Shown piece by piece: positions 19,549 through 29,775 of a DNA stretch of 64,000 nt; within the stretch, counting starts at the first letter, position 1; each line of letters starts with the position of its first letter. The stretch covers positions 186,001 to 250,000 of the forward strand of contig BGKB01000067.1 of the NCBI GenBank assembly GCA_003116975.1, read 5' to 3'. The notes beneath the pieces were generated by a model. That model had not been told where the DNA came from, did no database searches, and was given only the letters and a program-made list of their open reading frames with translations. A program made the translations under genes and the position numbers. Origin of the DNA: Aurantiochytrium sp. KH105 (taxonomy: Eukaryota > Sar > Bigyra > Thraustochytrida > Thraustochytriidae).

Positions 19549-20556
19549 ATGATGCCCGACATGGAAGAAGGCAATGGCAAGGTCAGCCAGGCCGAGGATG
19601 CCGAGACCCCCTCCGGCTCGGCGACCTCTTCGAGGCCCAGTGTTGACAAGGACGAACAGCCCAAGACGCCTTGGCAAAAGTATACGGCCATGGTATACCA
19701 GGCGCGCGGCAACCCGAGCATGTCCCCCGACAGCATTCGCCCACCCTCGCTGGCTCAGCAGCTCTTTGCCGAAGTCCTTGGCACTGGCATCTACATGTTC
19801 TTTGGTCTCTCAGCAACGGCAGCCGCAACTACGGCCGGCTCGTCCTCTGGCGTGATCCAGGTCGTTTTCGTTTGGGCCATCGCTATCACCATGGCCGTCA
19901 TGGTCGCCATCAGTGTCTCTGGCGCCCACTTAAACCCGGCCATCACATTTACCTTTATGCTCCTCCGCCCCGAGCTCTTCGCGCCATGGAAGGCACCCTT
20001 TTACATGGTCGCGCAGATTCTTGGCGCCACCCTGGGCGCTGTTGGAACATGGATCATTTTTGAGAACCCCATCAACAACTTTGAGAGAACCTACGGCATC
20101 GTGCGCGGTCAGCCCGGCAGTGAACTCACCGCCGCCATCTTTTGCGACTTTTACCCAAGCCCTAGCTCATTGGCCAACCCGGCCTTGGGCTGGACTCCGG
20201 ACACCGTGTCCCGCGGTGGTGCCTTTGGTATGGAGGTGTTCGGCTGCGCGTACCTCATTTTCATCGTTTTTGCAGTGATGGACCCTCGCAACCAGCTTCG
20301 TCTCGGCGGCGCCGCCATCGCCTACTCCATCGGTCTCGCAGTGCTCATCCTCGGCTGCATCGCTGGCCCGATCACGGGCCTGAGCATCAACCCGGCTCGA
20401 GACCTTGGCCCCCGCATTGTCGCTTATGCTGCCGGATGGGGCGAGATTGCCTTCCCTGGCCCCAACAACAGCTGGTGGGTCTGGACCATCGCTCCCTTCT
20501 TTGGCGGCCCCATCGGCGGCCTCATCTACGACATGCTTCTCATGCGCGGCATTTAG
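19549..20556 (+). CDS. Aquaglyceroporin 2 of 5 (MIP family, subfamily A)
   Basis: A 335-residue MIP channel closest to aquaglyceroporin 1: both start with a short Met-x-Pro-Asp acidic leader and share the YGIVRGQPGSELTA loop and the GEIAxPGPNNS loop near the C-terminus. It has SGAHLNPAIT for the first NPA box and SINPARDLGPR for the second, with the Arg-Asp...Arg pattern of glycerol facilitators. The hand-aligned filter is W-G-L-R. Two ATGs stand in a row at 19549; the first is used. There is no intron. The upstream 250 bases are rich in CAGC/AGCC and AGAAG motifs, probably the 5' UTR. It is expected to conduct glycerol-like solutes and water. Confidence 0.93.
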   Translation: MMPDMEEGNGKVSQAEDAETPSGSATSSRPSVDKDEQPKTPWQKYTAMVYQARGNPSMSPDSIRPPSLAQQLFAEVLGTGIYMFFGLSATAAATTAGSSSGVIQVVFVWAIAITMAVMVAISVSGAHLNPAITFTFMLLRPELFAPWKAPFYMVAQILGATLGAVGTWIIFENPINNFERTYGIVRGQPGSELTAAIFCDFYPSPSSLANPALGWTPDTVSRGGAFGMEVFGCAYLIFIVFAVMDPRNQLRLGGAAIAYSIGLAVLILGCIAGPITGLSINPARDLGPRIVAYAAGWGEIAFPGPNNSWWVWTIAPFFGGPIGGLIYDMLLMRGI

Positions 20557-22022
20557 GAGCAGTTGCCGCCTTGCCTTGCCGCAGCCATGCCATGCTATGC
20601 TATGCTATGCTTGCAATTGCTCAGAGCCCGTCAGTCAGTCAGTCAGCCAGGCAAACAACGCGCAGATCACTCGTCTCGAGAAAATGCTTGTTTCGTTGGA
20701 CGCACGCACGCACGCACGCCAGGATTGGGAAAGTCGCCTCGCTCCGTCCATGATTACCCTTGCCTGCCCGCCTTCCTTCGAGGCGACCGCGACGCCGAAG
20801 AAGCAAGCACAAAAGCAAACGCAAAGCAAAAGCAAAAGCCACAGGGGAAGAGTCTCCTCATCCCTTTCTGCGCCCTGTCTTTTTACTATCCACTTTCAAT
20901 TATTTTGCCCCAATCGCCATTCTCCTTTTGCCTCCCACGATTTCTAGTCCAGACCGGTTCAAATGATTTCTCGCTGCAGCCCGCTGCTCCTCGCTTCATT
21001 ATCATCACCATCTTCATCATCATCACCATCTCCATCTCCCCACCATCCTGTTCACCTCGACATCACCCACACCCAGAGTCACTCTCACTCTCGCCATCAC
21101 TTCGGCCTTCCTTCCTCGCAGTCATCGTGCGTGCGATCACCGTGCGCGCCAAGCCGGCGGAGAAACGCCGCCATTGCGCTGCGCTTCTCGCCGCGCGCCG
21201 CCGCGCCAGGGGACAGGAACGCCTGCGCGTACATGCCGCCGGTGTCTTTGACTCTCACGGCGGAGTTCTGGATCAGAAGGGGCGCGTCTGACGCCGGCAG
21301 CAGCAGCAGCCAGCTGCAGCACGCACGGCCGTTCGCGCTCTGTGCTGCTGCGGGGCTTCACTTCGCTGGCAGGGCTGGGACGATTGGGGCCGCGTCCCAC
21401 CCACCCACCCGGACCGGCCATTAATTATGTATCAAAGCGGAGATAGTTGCCTTGGGCTGGCCGGCCGCGGCTGCGGCTGAGCAGAGAGAGCTGGCGCGAG
21501 AGCGCGGTCGCTGGCGGTGCAGATGCGTGCGAGAGCGGTCAAAATCAGTAGCCACAGCTGCACAGCGAGCAGGGCCTCGGGCGGGTCGAAAAGGCGGCAG
21601 GAAGGCGAGTGAGTGACAGTGGCTGGACGTTCGCCCCGAGGGTGCTGGTGGAGGCAGGGAGAAAGGGAGGGAGAAAAGGAGGGAGTTTTGGCCCGCCTCA
21701 ATACGTATTGCGTTGCATCGCATTGCCTCGCTCCCCCCTCTGGGAGTCAGTCAGTTCGTCTCGTGCAGAGCTGCAACACCACTCCAAGAAAAAAAAAAGC
21801 AGGCGAGCCATCGCTCGCTCGATCAAACGACCAACGCAACAAACTCCAATCGGTCTACAGTCTCTCGGACGCCAGCCGCGTTTGCTTCATCTTCCACGAC
21901 TACCTCCCCTGATCGTCGTCGCTCTCGCCGTGAACGGAAAACGGCAGCAAGTTGACTAATTTGAATGCTCATTGGTTGCCCGACTGCTGGAGTTGAACAC
22001 AAACCAGCTGAAAGAAAAGACC
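20557..22022. other. Intergenic between aquaglyceroporins 2 and 3
   Basis: This 1.47 kb spacer begins with a CTATG pentamer run at 20586-20611, GTCA repeats near 20629-20648 and a CGCA run near 20701. A TCATCA/CCATC-rich tract follows near 20998-21040. The final 200 bases include an A11 run near 21790 and should be the promoter and 5' UTR of aquaglyceroporin 3. No gene is supported. Confidence 0.5.
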
Positions 22023-23048
22023 ATGGCGCTGGAATCGACGTCACAGGATGAGCTCAACGTACTCAATGAAAAGGACGAAGAGGTGCGTGAGCTCGAGGCC
22101 AAGGCCATCGGCCGGCCCGAGGCCGGCCAGAGCGTCGAGGAAGACTTTGATGACGGAATCCCAGCGATGCATCGCAGATACATCGCATGGACGCAGAGAA
22201 TGCGTGGCCATCCCACAGAGACTGCCGATGAAATGCGCCCACCGAACTTGTGGCAACAACTCCTCGCCGAGGCGATTGGCACTGGGATTGTATGCCTCTT
22301 TGGCCTCGGCATAAACTGCGCCGCCATCATTTGTGGCGCATACGCTGGGCTCTTTCCTGTCGGTGCGCTCTGGGGCATGGTCGTCACGCTTGCAGTGCTG
22401 TCCACCGCAAGCGTGTCCGGCGCCCATCTCAACCCGGCCATCTCATTAGCCTTTGCAATTCTCCGCCCGGAACACTTCCCCGTCTGGAAGCTTGTGCCCT
22501 TTTGGGTTGCACAGCTGGCAGGTGCAATCGTGGGCTCCGGCATCTGCTACGGCTGTTTCGCCAATATGATTGCCATCAAGGAGGAAGCCGACGGCCTGGT
22601 CCGTGGCGAGCTGGGCAGCGAACTCACGTCGTCTCCCTTCAATTCGTACTTTCCGAACCCGAGCTTTGTCACATCCGAGACGCGTTGGACATATGCGACA
22701 GTATCTCCCGCAGGGGCCTTTGGCATCGAAGCGCTCGGCACGGGCTTTCTCATGTTCGTTGTCCTTTGCCTCACAGACGGCCGCCATCAGCTCCGCATCA
22801 GCGGCGGCACCGTAGCCATTGGCATTGGAGTCACCGTCTGCGTCATCGTTTCCGTCTTTGCGCCTATTGACCAGACCAGCATCAATCCTGCTCGTGATCT
22901 CGGGCCGCGCATCGTCACATACGCCCTTGGCTGGGACTCTATCTCCATCCCGGGCCCGCAAAGTGGCATGTGGACCTACATCATCGGGCCCTGTATCGGC
23001 ACTCCCATTGGCGGACTCCTGCATGATCTTCTCATGTACGGTCTGTAA
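22023..23048 (+). CDS. Aquaglyceroporin 3 of 5 (MIP family, subfamily B)
   Basis: A 341-residue MIP channel of the second subfamily, marked by the N-terminal MALESTSQDELNVLN block shared with copies 4 and 5. It carries SGAHLNPAIS and SINPARDLGPR, with the Arg-Asp...Arg glycerol-facilitator pattern. Hand alignment to GlpF gives the filter W-V-T-R: Val and Thr replace the Gly and aromatic residue, so its pore differs from subfamily A. A longer frame opens with TTG at 21972, but the ATG at 22023 in a strong ACCATGG context gives the leader conserved in the paralogues, so it is preferred. No intron. Substrate preference cannot be read from sequence alone. Confidence 0.93.
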   Translation: MALESTSQDELNVLNEKDEEVRELEAKAIGRPEAGQSVEEDFDDGIPAMHRRYIAWTQRMRGHPTETADEMRPPNLWQQLLAEAIGTGIVCLFGLGINCAAIICGAYAGLFPVGALWGMVVTLAVLSTASVSGAHLNPAISLAFAILRPEHFPVWKLVPFWVAQLAGAIVGSGICYGCFANMIAIKEEADGLVRGELGSELTSSPFNSYFPNPSFVTSETRWTYATVSPAGAFGIEALGTGFLMFVVLCLTDGRHQLRISGGTVAIGIGVTVCVIVSVFAPIDQTSINPARDLGPRIVTYALGWDSISIPGPQSGMWTYIIGPCIGTPIGGLLHDLLMYGL

Positions 23049-24486
23049 ACACGTATAAGTTAAACTATTTGCTCAATTCCACCATCGTCGTCATCGTTGC
23101 TGTCATCATTTCATCCCGTACATGACCGAGATCACTAATGAGGGCTTAGACTTCATCTCATGCCCAGTGATGCTTCTCGTCTTGCAGTGGCATCCACGAC
23201 GGTCCCGAGGCCGTCCCTGGATGGTTCACCACCCTGGTGGCGCGAGATCTCGCGCCGCCGCAAGGCCTCTCGTCCACGCGTCCACGCGTCCATGCGTCCA
23301 CGCCTTGCGTCCACGCCTTGCGTCCACGCCTTGCGTCCACGCCTTGCGTCCACGCCTTGCGTCCACGCCTTGCGTCCACGCCTTGCGTCCACGCCTTGCG
23401 TCCACGCCCCAGCCGACGATGATACAGGCGAATTTGGTCTGCTTGGTCTCGCCTCCGCCACCGCGGCGCCACGCTTGCTGCTGCTGCTTGCTGCTTGTGT
23501 CCTGTCGGTCCGATCAATCCGGCCAAGGCAATAGCGCGCACTGACTGAGACTGTCAGTGAGACTGTCACTATGAGTAAGCGACTGCCACGGCCGACAGAT
23601 GACGCCGCGAGAGACCCCGGCGATGGATGACGCCGAATCCGCCTTTGCGGGGCCATCAAGCCACTGTGCAGAGCAGAAGGCGACGAGGATGCGTGGCTGA
23701 TGTCGGCGGTTGACCGAGAGTCACCGAGGAATCGGGCAAGTGAGCGAACGAGCGAGTGCAAATGCAGCCGGCCGAGTGAGTGGTTGGATGTGGCTGAGAA
23801 TACCCCCTTGGATGAGATGGAAGTGAAGAAGGACGGTCTTTGCCGACTGGTATAGGTATAGTAATCATTGTCAGTGAAAGGAGGTGGCGACAAAATAGGA
23901 CGACAGTTGCTGACTGTGAGTGCAGTGCAGCAGCTGCCCTGACGTTTACTGGTCAGCTCGGCATCTGCGAATCGAAAGCTCGCGCTGGTGAACGCAAACA
24001 AGACCTTGGAAACGCAACCACCGAACGGGATTCATTCATCTTATCGCAACAACGAGCAATCATCAGGCAATAAATTCAGATGGACTGCGAGAATGCAGTT
24101 GTGTTTATAAGAACGAGACTCCATCGCATCGTTGCCAGATGCGCGCGTTAGACAAAGATCGAAAGGTACTACAATGCAAAGCTCCTGCGGACTCGTCCTT
24201 CTTGGATATGTTCTAAAAGGACGCCTCTTCGAAACAATCTCTGAGTTTTCTGGCAATGATTTGGACTGTCTGCCTCAGCAGCATCTTCAAGGCAAGCCAC
24301 CGTCGTCAAGCGTCACGCGACGAAGAAAGGCGAAACGAAATTGGACAGTAAACCCGCAATCTGTCTCTTGCACCTACGCGCATCAGCATAAAGAATCCTT
24401 CGGACACGATTAGGAAAACATTAGGCCAGAAGAAGGGCACAACAAGAAATCGTCTGCATATCTGCCCAGACGAGGTCCTTTCGAGC
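23049..24486. other. Intergenic between aquaglyceroporins 3 and 4
   Basis: This 1.44 kb spacer contains a 13-base minisatellite at 23294-23408. The second half is less GC-rich and should hold the promoter of aquaglyceroporin 4. Frames across the minisatellite cycle through all three phases because 13 is not a multiple of three, so they are not genes. Confidence 0.55.
23294..23408. repeat. 13-base minisatellite (GCGTCCACGCCTT)
   Basis: Eight perfect 13-base units start at 23294 and repeat every 13 bases to 23397, followed by a partial unit. Degraded copies precede it. Confidence 0.95.
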
Positions 24487-25494
24487 ATGGCTCTTGAATC
24501 CCCGTCGCAAGATGAGCTCAACGTGCTCAACAATCAAGATGAGCTTGTTCGCAAGAGAGAAGAAGCGCTCGATTCTCTGGAAAATGATGGCGACCTCGCA
24601 CGCATTGAGCGCATCCATCGTCAATACACGGCATGGACATACAAGACGCGCGGTTTTCCCACCGAGTCTGCCGACGAGATGCGTCCGCCAACCCTCCTTC
24701 AACAGATGCTTGCCGAGTTTCTGGGGACTGGGGTCGTCTGCCTTTCCGGTCTTGGTGTGAACTGCGCGTCTATTATTTGCGCTGCCTATGCAGGTCTTTT
24801 CCCCGTCGGCGCGCTCTGGGGCATCACCGTCACTCTGGCAGTTCTCACCACGGCCAGCGTATCTGGAGCACATCTCAATCCTGCCGTATCGTGGGCCTTT
24901 GCGCTCTTCCGACCCGAGCACTTCCCCGTCTGGAAAGTGCTGCCCTATATGGCCGCGCAGCTCGCGGGAGCGATCATCGGCTCGGCGATTTGCTATGGTT
25001 GCTTTTCCAACATGATTGTCATCAAGGAGGACGCCGAAGGCATCATTCGAGGCAAGCTTGGCTCGCAAGTCACGTCGTCGCCCTTCAATTCGTATTTTCC
25101 CAATCCTGGCTTTGTCGGCGAGGACACAGGATGGACGATGCAAACAGTTTCACCAGCCGGGGCTTTTGGTGTCGAGGCGCTGGGCACTGGATTTCTCATG
25201 TTTGTCGTGCTCTGCCTCACCGATGCCCGCCATCAGCTTCGCATTAGTGGCGGCACGGTCGCAACGGGCATCGGCCTTACCGTCGCGATTGTCGTCTCCG
25301 TGTTTGCGCCTCTCGATCAGACCAGTATTAATCCTGCGCGCGACTTTGGCCCGCGCCTCGTCACCTACGCGCTTGGCTGGGATGCTATTTCCATTCCAGG
25401 ACCGCAGAGCGGCATGTGGACCTATCTCGTCGGACCCTTTGTTGGCACCACCTTCGCAGGCTTGCTGCACGACGCCATGATGTACGGTCTCTAG
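24487..25494 (+). CDS. Aquaglyceroporin 4 of 5 (MIP family, subfamily B)
   Basis: A 335-residue MIP channel with the MALESPSQDELNVLN leader. It is most similar to copy 5 (shared GFPTESADEMRPPTL and VNCASIIC segments), pointing to a recent duplication. Both NPA boxes are intact (SGAHLNPAVS and SINPARDFGPR). The filter by hand alignment is W-V-T-R. No intron; ATG 24487 opens the frame. It should act as a channel for water and small neutral solutes in the same way as copy 3, possibly with different expression. The spacer upstream carries the 13-base minisatellite. Confidence 0.93.
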   Translation: MALESPSQDELNVLNNQDELVRKREEALDSLENDGDLARIERIHRQYTAWTYKTRGFPTESADEMRPPTLLQQMLAEFLGTGVVCLSGLGVNCASIICAAYAGLFPVGALWGITVTLAVLTTASVSGAHLNPAVSWAFALFRPEHFPVWKVLPYMAAQLAGAIIGSAICYGCFSNMIVIKEDAEGIIRGKLGSQVTSSPFNSYFPNPGFVGEDTGWTMQTVSPAGAFGVEALGTGFLMFVVLCLTDARHQLRISGGTVATGIGLTVAIVVSVFAPLDQTSINPARDFGPRLVTYALGWDAISIPGPQSGMWTYLVGPFVGTTFAGLLHDAMMYGL

Positions 25495-27725
25495 CAAAAT
25501 TTTCCGGGGACTTGACCCGCGTCTTGTGCATGCAAAATGGCCATGCCGTCCTTCGCACCAGCACCAGCAGCTTTCGCAACCGTTTTTGACGAAATCCTTG
25601 CGTGTTAATCACCTATTTTTTTGCTATTTAGCCTATACCATGCTTGGATTGATCTTGATTCCATGCGTGTCAAAAAATGCAGACGATGCGACATCGGCGG
25701 CACTTGAAATGCGACCTGTTGTCGCGCTACCGCCGCGGTTCCATGCATGCTGTTGCTTGCATTTGCACCCTGTCGCAGGCGGCGGCATGGTGCGGCCTCC
25801 TCCTTTTTTACCTTCTTGCCTGCAGCTACTCGCTGCTGCTGCTGCTGCTTGCTTGCCCACCTACGCTCGCTTGCCTGCCGCTTCCGCTCGACGGTTCGGA
25901 GCCGAAAGTTGCTGTGGAGAAATCCCCCGCAGCTGCTTCATCCCGGCCTCTGAATGCACAATCCCGGAAGCTGCATCAATCGACCGCTACGGACTCACTC
26001 TATAGTCGTGCCGCCAGAGCTACGGGCCGCATCCCTCACCCACGCCGGGAGGCGAGGCGATGCGACGCGACAGGGACGAGCTCCGTGCGCCGTCTGCGCG
26101 GGTTTGTCGGCCGCGGAAGCCGCATCCTGCACGGGCTGCGGCTGCGGCTGCGGTCCGCCGGGGTATCCGCGAACCAGCCGCCATGCCATGTAATGCCATG
26201 TAATGCCATGTAATGTCTGCAGCTGCAGCTGCTGCAACAGAGGTAGACAGTGAGATTCATAATATCGTCGTAGCGCCTGGCCGGCGCCACCGCCAGTGCT
26301 TCGAATCATGCATGCATGAACCAAACCCAGTAGGAGACGCATCGCCGGTGCATCGCCCGCTTGCGTGCGGCTGCGGCTCCGGATAAATAACCCGCCTGCG
26401 CAAGAAAGAGAACTCACACCCGCCCAGGCGGCGCAGAAACCCGACGCCATCCATGCACCCACCCGCCCGCCCACCCATCCGTGCCGCTCGGGACGTGCTC
26501 GCCGGCCAAGCCCATCCTGGTAAGTCTGGCTTCGCCGGCGCGGGAAGACTCCAGCGCAGAGGATACTGCTGCGATCCAGAAGTCGCTGTCGCGCCGCGGC
26601 ACCGTCAACGGCTGCGGGGCGGCCGGTTCGTCGGCTCATGCGTGCGTGGAGAGGCAGGCGACTGCTAGCGGAGGATGGCGCGGAGACGGAGGCGCTGCGT
26701 CGGACGGCGCCGCCCCGCAACGCTCCCGGCTGAAATCTCGTGGGAGCGAGCGCAGCCCGGCCGACGGACGCGGCGGACGCGGCGGACGCGGGGAGCGACA
26801 CGAGGAGGACGCGCGGGCGAGGCCAGAACCGGCTTTGGCGGTGCAGAGATTTGGCGCAGCGGCAGGAGCAGCGAAGGTGTAGGATTAGATTTTCGTGGAT
26901 GGGTGAGAGGAATGGAAGCGATGGTGCAAGGTGAAGGCTAAATCGTGGCGCGTACGCATCGGTGTCCCATAGTTGGTTTATTAGACACACACGAAAAGCA
27001 GGATAGGTGCTCGGCGTCGTGGGTTTCCTGGAGTGCGTGCGTGCGCAAGTTCATGGCGTACAATAGCGTATAAGACTGCCACAGCGACAGCAAGCAGCGG
27101 CAGGAAGCCCGGTCACCTGGGGCTCACGCGAAGCGGAAGATCGCGCACCGAAACGGGGCGAGCGTAGCGGTCGAGCTCAGGGGGGGCTCGGCTGCGGCCC
27201 GCGTCCGCGGCGATGGATTGCCGCCCGGATGAGCGGAAAACCCTCTCGGACGCCGTAAGAAGCAGCGAAGCTCGTCGAAGCGTGTTCAAGACATGCCTAA
27301 GACCGCCCGCGGTCGACGGAGCCTCGTCGCGGCGCACACGCGAGCAATTCAGAATCCCCGCGGCGATCATCAGATCTGCCTTCCATGACAACGCGTGCTG
27401 TTGCTGCTACGAGTTCGGCAAGGCCGAGCCAGATTCAAGACCGCCGATGTGATGCGCACGGGGAATAGGTAAGAGAGCCTCGACCGCTCACGCCCCCGCG
27501 CACCCGACAGCAACTGACAGCGACCGACAACGACAAGCCGGCCGTCAACGAGCCTGTGCGTGCAGAAAGTAGAAGCTTCGGCAGGCGCGCGAGCCGCGAC
27601 GGCGAAGAAAGCAAACCTCGAACGAGCGCGCAAGACCGAAAGCAAAGCTCGAAAACCTCTCAAAAAAAGCAGGCAAAGAAGCACGCAAGCAAGCAGGCAA
27701 AGACAAGAGGGAGAAGAAGGCAAAG
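25495..27725. other. Intergenic between aquaglyceroporins 4 and 5
   Basis: This 2.2 kb spacer is GC-rich with short repeats (TGC runs near 25830-25850, a 10-base triplet at 26186-26215, CGGACGCGG units near 26764-26790). A 331-codon minus-strand frame at 25995-26990 is Arg/Ser/Ala-rich with no recognisable domain. The last 250 bases, rich in AAAGC/CAAGC/CGAAC, are probably the promoter and 5' UTR of copy 5. Confidence 0.5.
26186..26215. repeat. Three perfect copies of CCATGTAATG
   Basis: A 10-base unit is repeated three times in direct tandem inside the spacer between aquaglyceroporins 4 and 5. Confidence 0.85.
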
Positions 27726-28760
27726 ATGGCTCTGGAGAGTACGTCGCGGGACGAGCTCAATGTGCTTAATGTTCAAGATGAGCAGCTGCGCAAGGTCCAT
27801 GTTCAGGACGAGGAGCATGTGCCCCAGCAAAAGGAGAACTCCAGCAGCATTGATAGCGAGGTCAATGGCATCGTAAGCATGCATCGCAAGTACACGGCGT
27901 GGACGCACAAGGCTCGCGGCTTTCCGACTGAGTCCGCTGACGAGATGCGCCCGCCTACACTCTTCCAGCAAATGCTCGCCGAGTTCATCGGTACTGGAAT
28001 TGTTTGTCTCTTTGGCCTTGGTGTCAACTGCGCCTCCATCATCTGTGGAGCTTACGCAGGACTCTTCCCTGTCGGTGCCCTCTGGGGCATTACCGTCACT
28101 TTGGCTGTTCTTACCACCGCAAGCGTCTCGGGTGCGCACCTCAACCCGGCCGTCTCCGTGGCCTTTGCGGTCTTGCGCCCCGAGCATTTTCCAATCTGGA
28201 AGCTCGGACCCTTTTGCTTGGCTCAATTCCTTGGCGCAATCATTGGCTCTGCCATCTGCTACGGCTGCTTTGCCAACATGATTGCCATCAAGGAGGAAAT
28301 GGAGGGCATCGTTCGCGGCGAACTCGGCTCGCAGGTGACATCCTCGCCCTTCAACTCGTATTTCCCCAACCCTGCGTTCGTCGGCGACACGACTGGATGG
28401 ACCATGACGACTGTCTCGGCTGCGGGATCCTTTGGCATTGAAGCCCTGGGCACGGGCTTTCTCATGTTTGCGGTGCTCTGCCTCACGGACGCGCGCCACC
28501 AGCTGCGCATAAGCGGTGGCACTGTGGCAATTGGCATCGGCCTCACCATCACGATTGTTGTCTCCGTTTTCGCGCCCATCGACCAGACCAGCATCAACCC
28601 TGCGCGTGACTTTGGCCCTCGTCTCGTCACGTACGCCCTCGGCTGGGACACCATCTCCATTCCGGGGCCGCAAAGCGGCATGTGGACCTACATCATTGGC
28701 CCCGTCGTTGGCACTGTCATCGGCGGCGCCCTTCATGATCTCATGATGTATGGTCTGTAG
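27726..28760 (+). CDS. Aquaglyceroporin 5 of 5 (MIP family, subfamily B)
   Basis: A 344-residue MIP channel with the MALESTSRDELNVLN leader and a slightly longer charged N-terminus than copy 4. The NPA boxes are SGAHLNPAVS and SINPARDFGPR, with the Asp and Arg of the glycerol-facilitator type. The filter by hand alignment is W-V-T-R. It ends in MMYGL like copy 4. No intron; the start is ATG 27726. It closes the tandem array; the next plus-strand gene is unrelated. Completeness and intact motifs suggest it is functional. Confidence 0.93.
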   Translation: MALESTSRDELNVLNVQDEQLRKVHVQDEEHVPQQKENSSSIDSEVNGIVSMHRKYTAWTHKARGFPTESADEMRPPTLFQQMLAEFIGTGIVCLFGLGVNCASIICGAYAGLFPVGALWGITVTLAVLTTASVSGAHLNPAVSVAFAVLRPEHFPIWKLGPFCLAQFLGAIIGSAICYGCFANMIAIKEEMEGIVRGELGSQVTSSPFNSYFPNPAFVGDTTGWTMTTVSAAGSFGIEALGTGFLMFAVLCLTDARHQLRISGGTVAIGIGLTITIVVSVFAPIDQTSINPARDFGPRLVTYALGWDTISIPGPQSGMWTYIIGPVVGTVIGGALHDLMMYGL

Positions 28761-29014
28761 TTGCGATGGCGCTCGCTGCATATATGATCATCTACTATTC
28801 TCTAACTTATACCGTCTTCTTCTTATTCCACTTTTAGAATACTTGATTGCAAGGACAGGGCTTGGTCTCCAGCGCATCCTTCTTCGCGATGTCGGTGCTT
28901 GCTCACATCCTTGACTTGGTACTTGCGAAACTAGGCCTGCAACTATTATACCTTGGGGCGCAAATTTGAAACGCAAAAGTAAACACCAAGGCCCGATCTT
29001 GCCACAGCCAGGGG

Positions 29015-29638
29015 ATGCGCCTAGTCAGCGCGTGCGACCTGCATGTGCAAGTTTGGCTCGCCGCCGAAAGGACGCGCAATGAACCGATGCTGGAGAAAGA
29101 TCACGCCCAAGTGCTCACGCCTGCACGCAAGGAAGAGTCTCGCGTTCGGGAAGTGACTTTTGTGCTCGGCTGCCCTGGCGCGTTGAGCCCCGCGGTGGTG
29201 CGTGATGCGGGACGTGGATACGCGGCGCTGTCATTAACGTGGCCAGCTGATGATGGCTGTGATGGTGTCGAACGCTGCCACGTTTTCGCCGAGCAGACCA
29301 ACGAAAAGATTGACAACGGGGGCTTCCTCACGTGCTGGATGTCGAACCTCGATCGGCAAGACGAGACCAGTTTCGCTGGCGTTGTTCTCTGCCAGCGAAT
29401 CCGCTCGCCCCTCGCTGCACTGCAGCCTCTCGCTCTCTTCATGGCAACCATCTTTGTCCTCATCGTTCTCTGTATCCGTGCGAAAGGCCGCAAAGACCGA
29501 GTCTCGCCTTTGCTCAATCGTGGCACGGAAAAACACAGCCTGGAGCATCAAACACCGCGCGAATCGATGAACGAGAAAGACGAGCACGCGAGTGCGGCCA
29601 AACACGACGCGCTCTTTGATGAGACCTTTTGGGCCTGA
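29015..29638 (+). CDS. Unknown single-pass membrane protein
   Basis: A 207-residue frame starting at ATG 29015, with an in-frame stop 48 bases upstream. I do not recognise the family. Residues 1-130 contain about six Cys and look like a compact, possibly disulphide-bonded domain. Residues about 134-156 are one hydrophobic span (ALFMATIFVLIVLCI) followed by a basic stop-transfer stretch. The last 50 residues are charged and end in DETFWA. There is no clear signal peptide. It sits 254 bases after aquaglyceroporin 5 and is convergent with the next gene, 137 bases away. Codon use and the single clean hydrophobic segment favour a real gene. Confidence 0.55.
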   Translation: MRLVSACDLHVQVWLAAERTRNEPMLEKDHAQVLTPARKEESRVREVTFVLGCPGALSPAVVRDAGRGYAALSLTWPADDGCDGVERCHVFAEQTNEKIDNGGFLTCWMSNLDRQDETSFAGVVLCQRIRSPLAALQPLALFMATIFVLIVLCIRAKGRKDRVSPLLNRGTEKHSLEHQTPRESMNEKDEHASAAKHDALFDETFWA

Positions 29639-29775
29639 GCTCCGAGTCTGCGAGATGGATTTGAAAATTGCCTCTTATTCATCTTCTCTACTACTTTGAT
29701 CCATCCACGCAGACACGTCAAAAGAAAATCTTGTAATGTGGCCGTCCACTTTTGGCGTGTGATGTGCGGCACGAC

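Noticed and set aside
23122..24001. Frames encoding VHALRPRLAST-like repeats
   Set aside because: All come from translating the 13-base minisatellite in successive phases.
25995..26990. 331-codon minus-strand frame in the aquaglyceroporin 4-5 spacer
   Set aside because: Composition-driven Arg/Ser/Ala/Leu sequence without any recognised domain.
27660..28781. 373-codon antisense frame across aquaglyceroporin 5
   Set aside because: Mirror of a strongly supported MIP gene; charged, low-complexity translation with no family.
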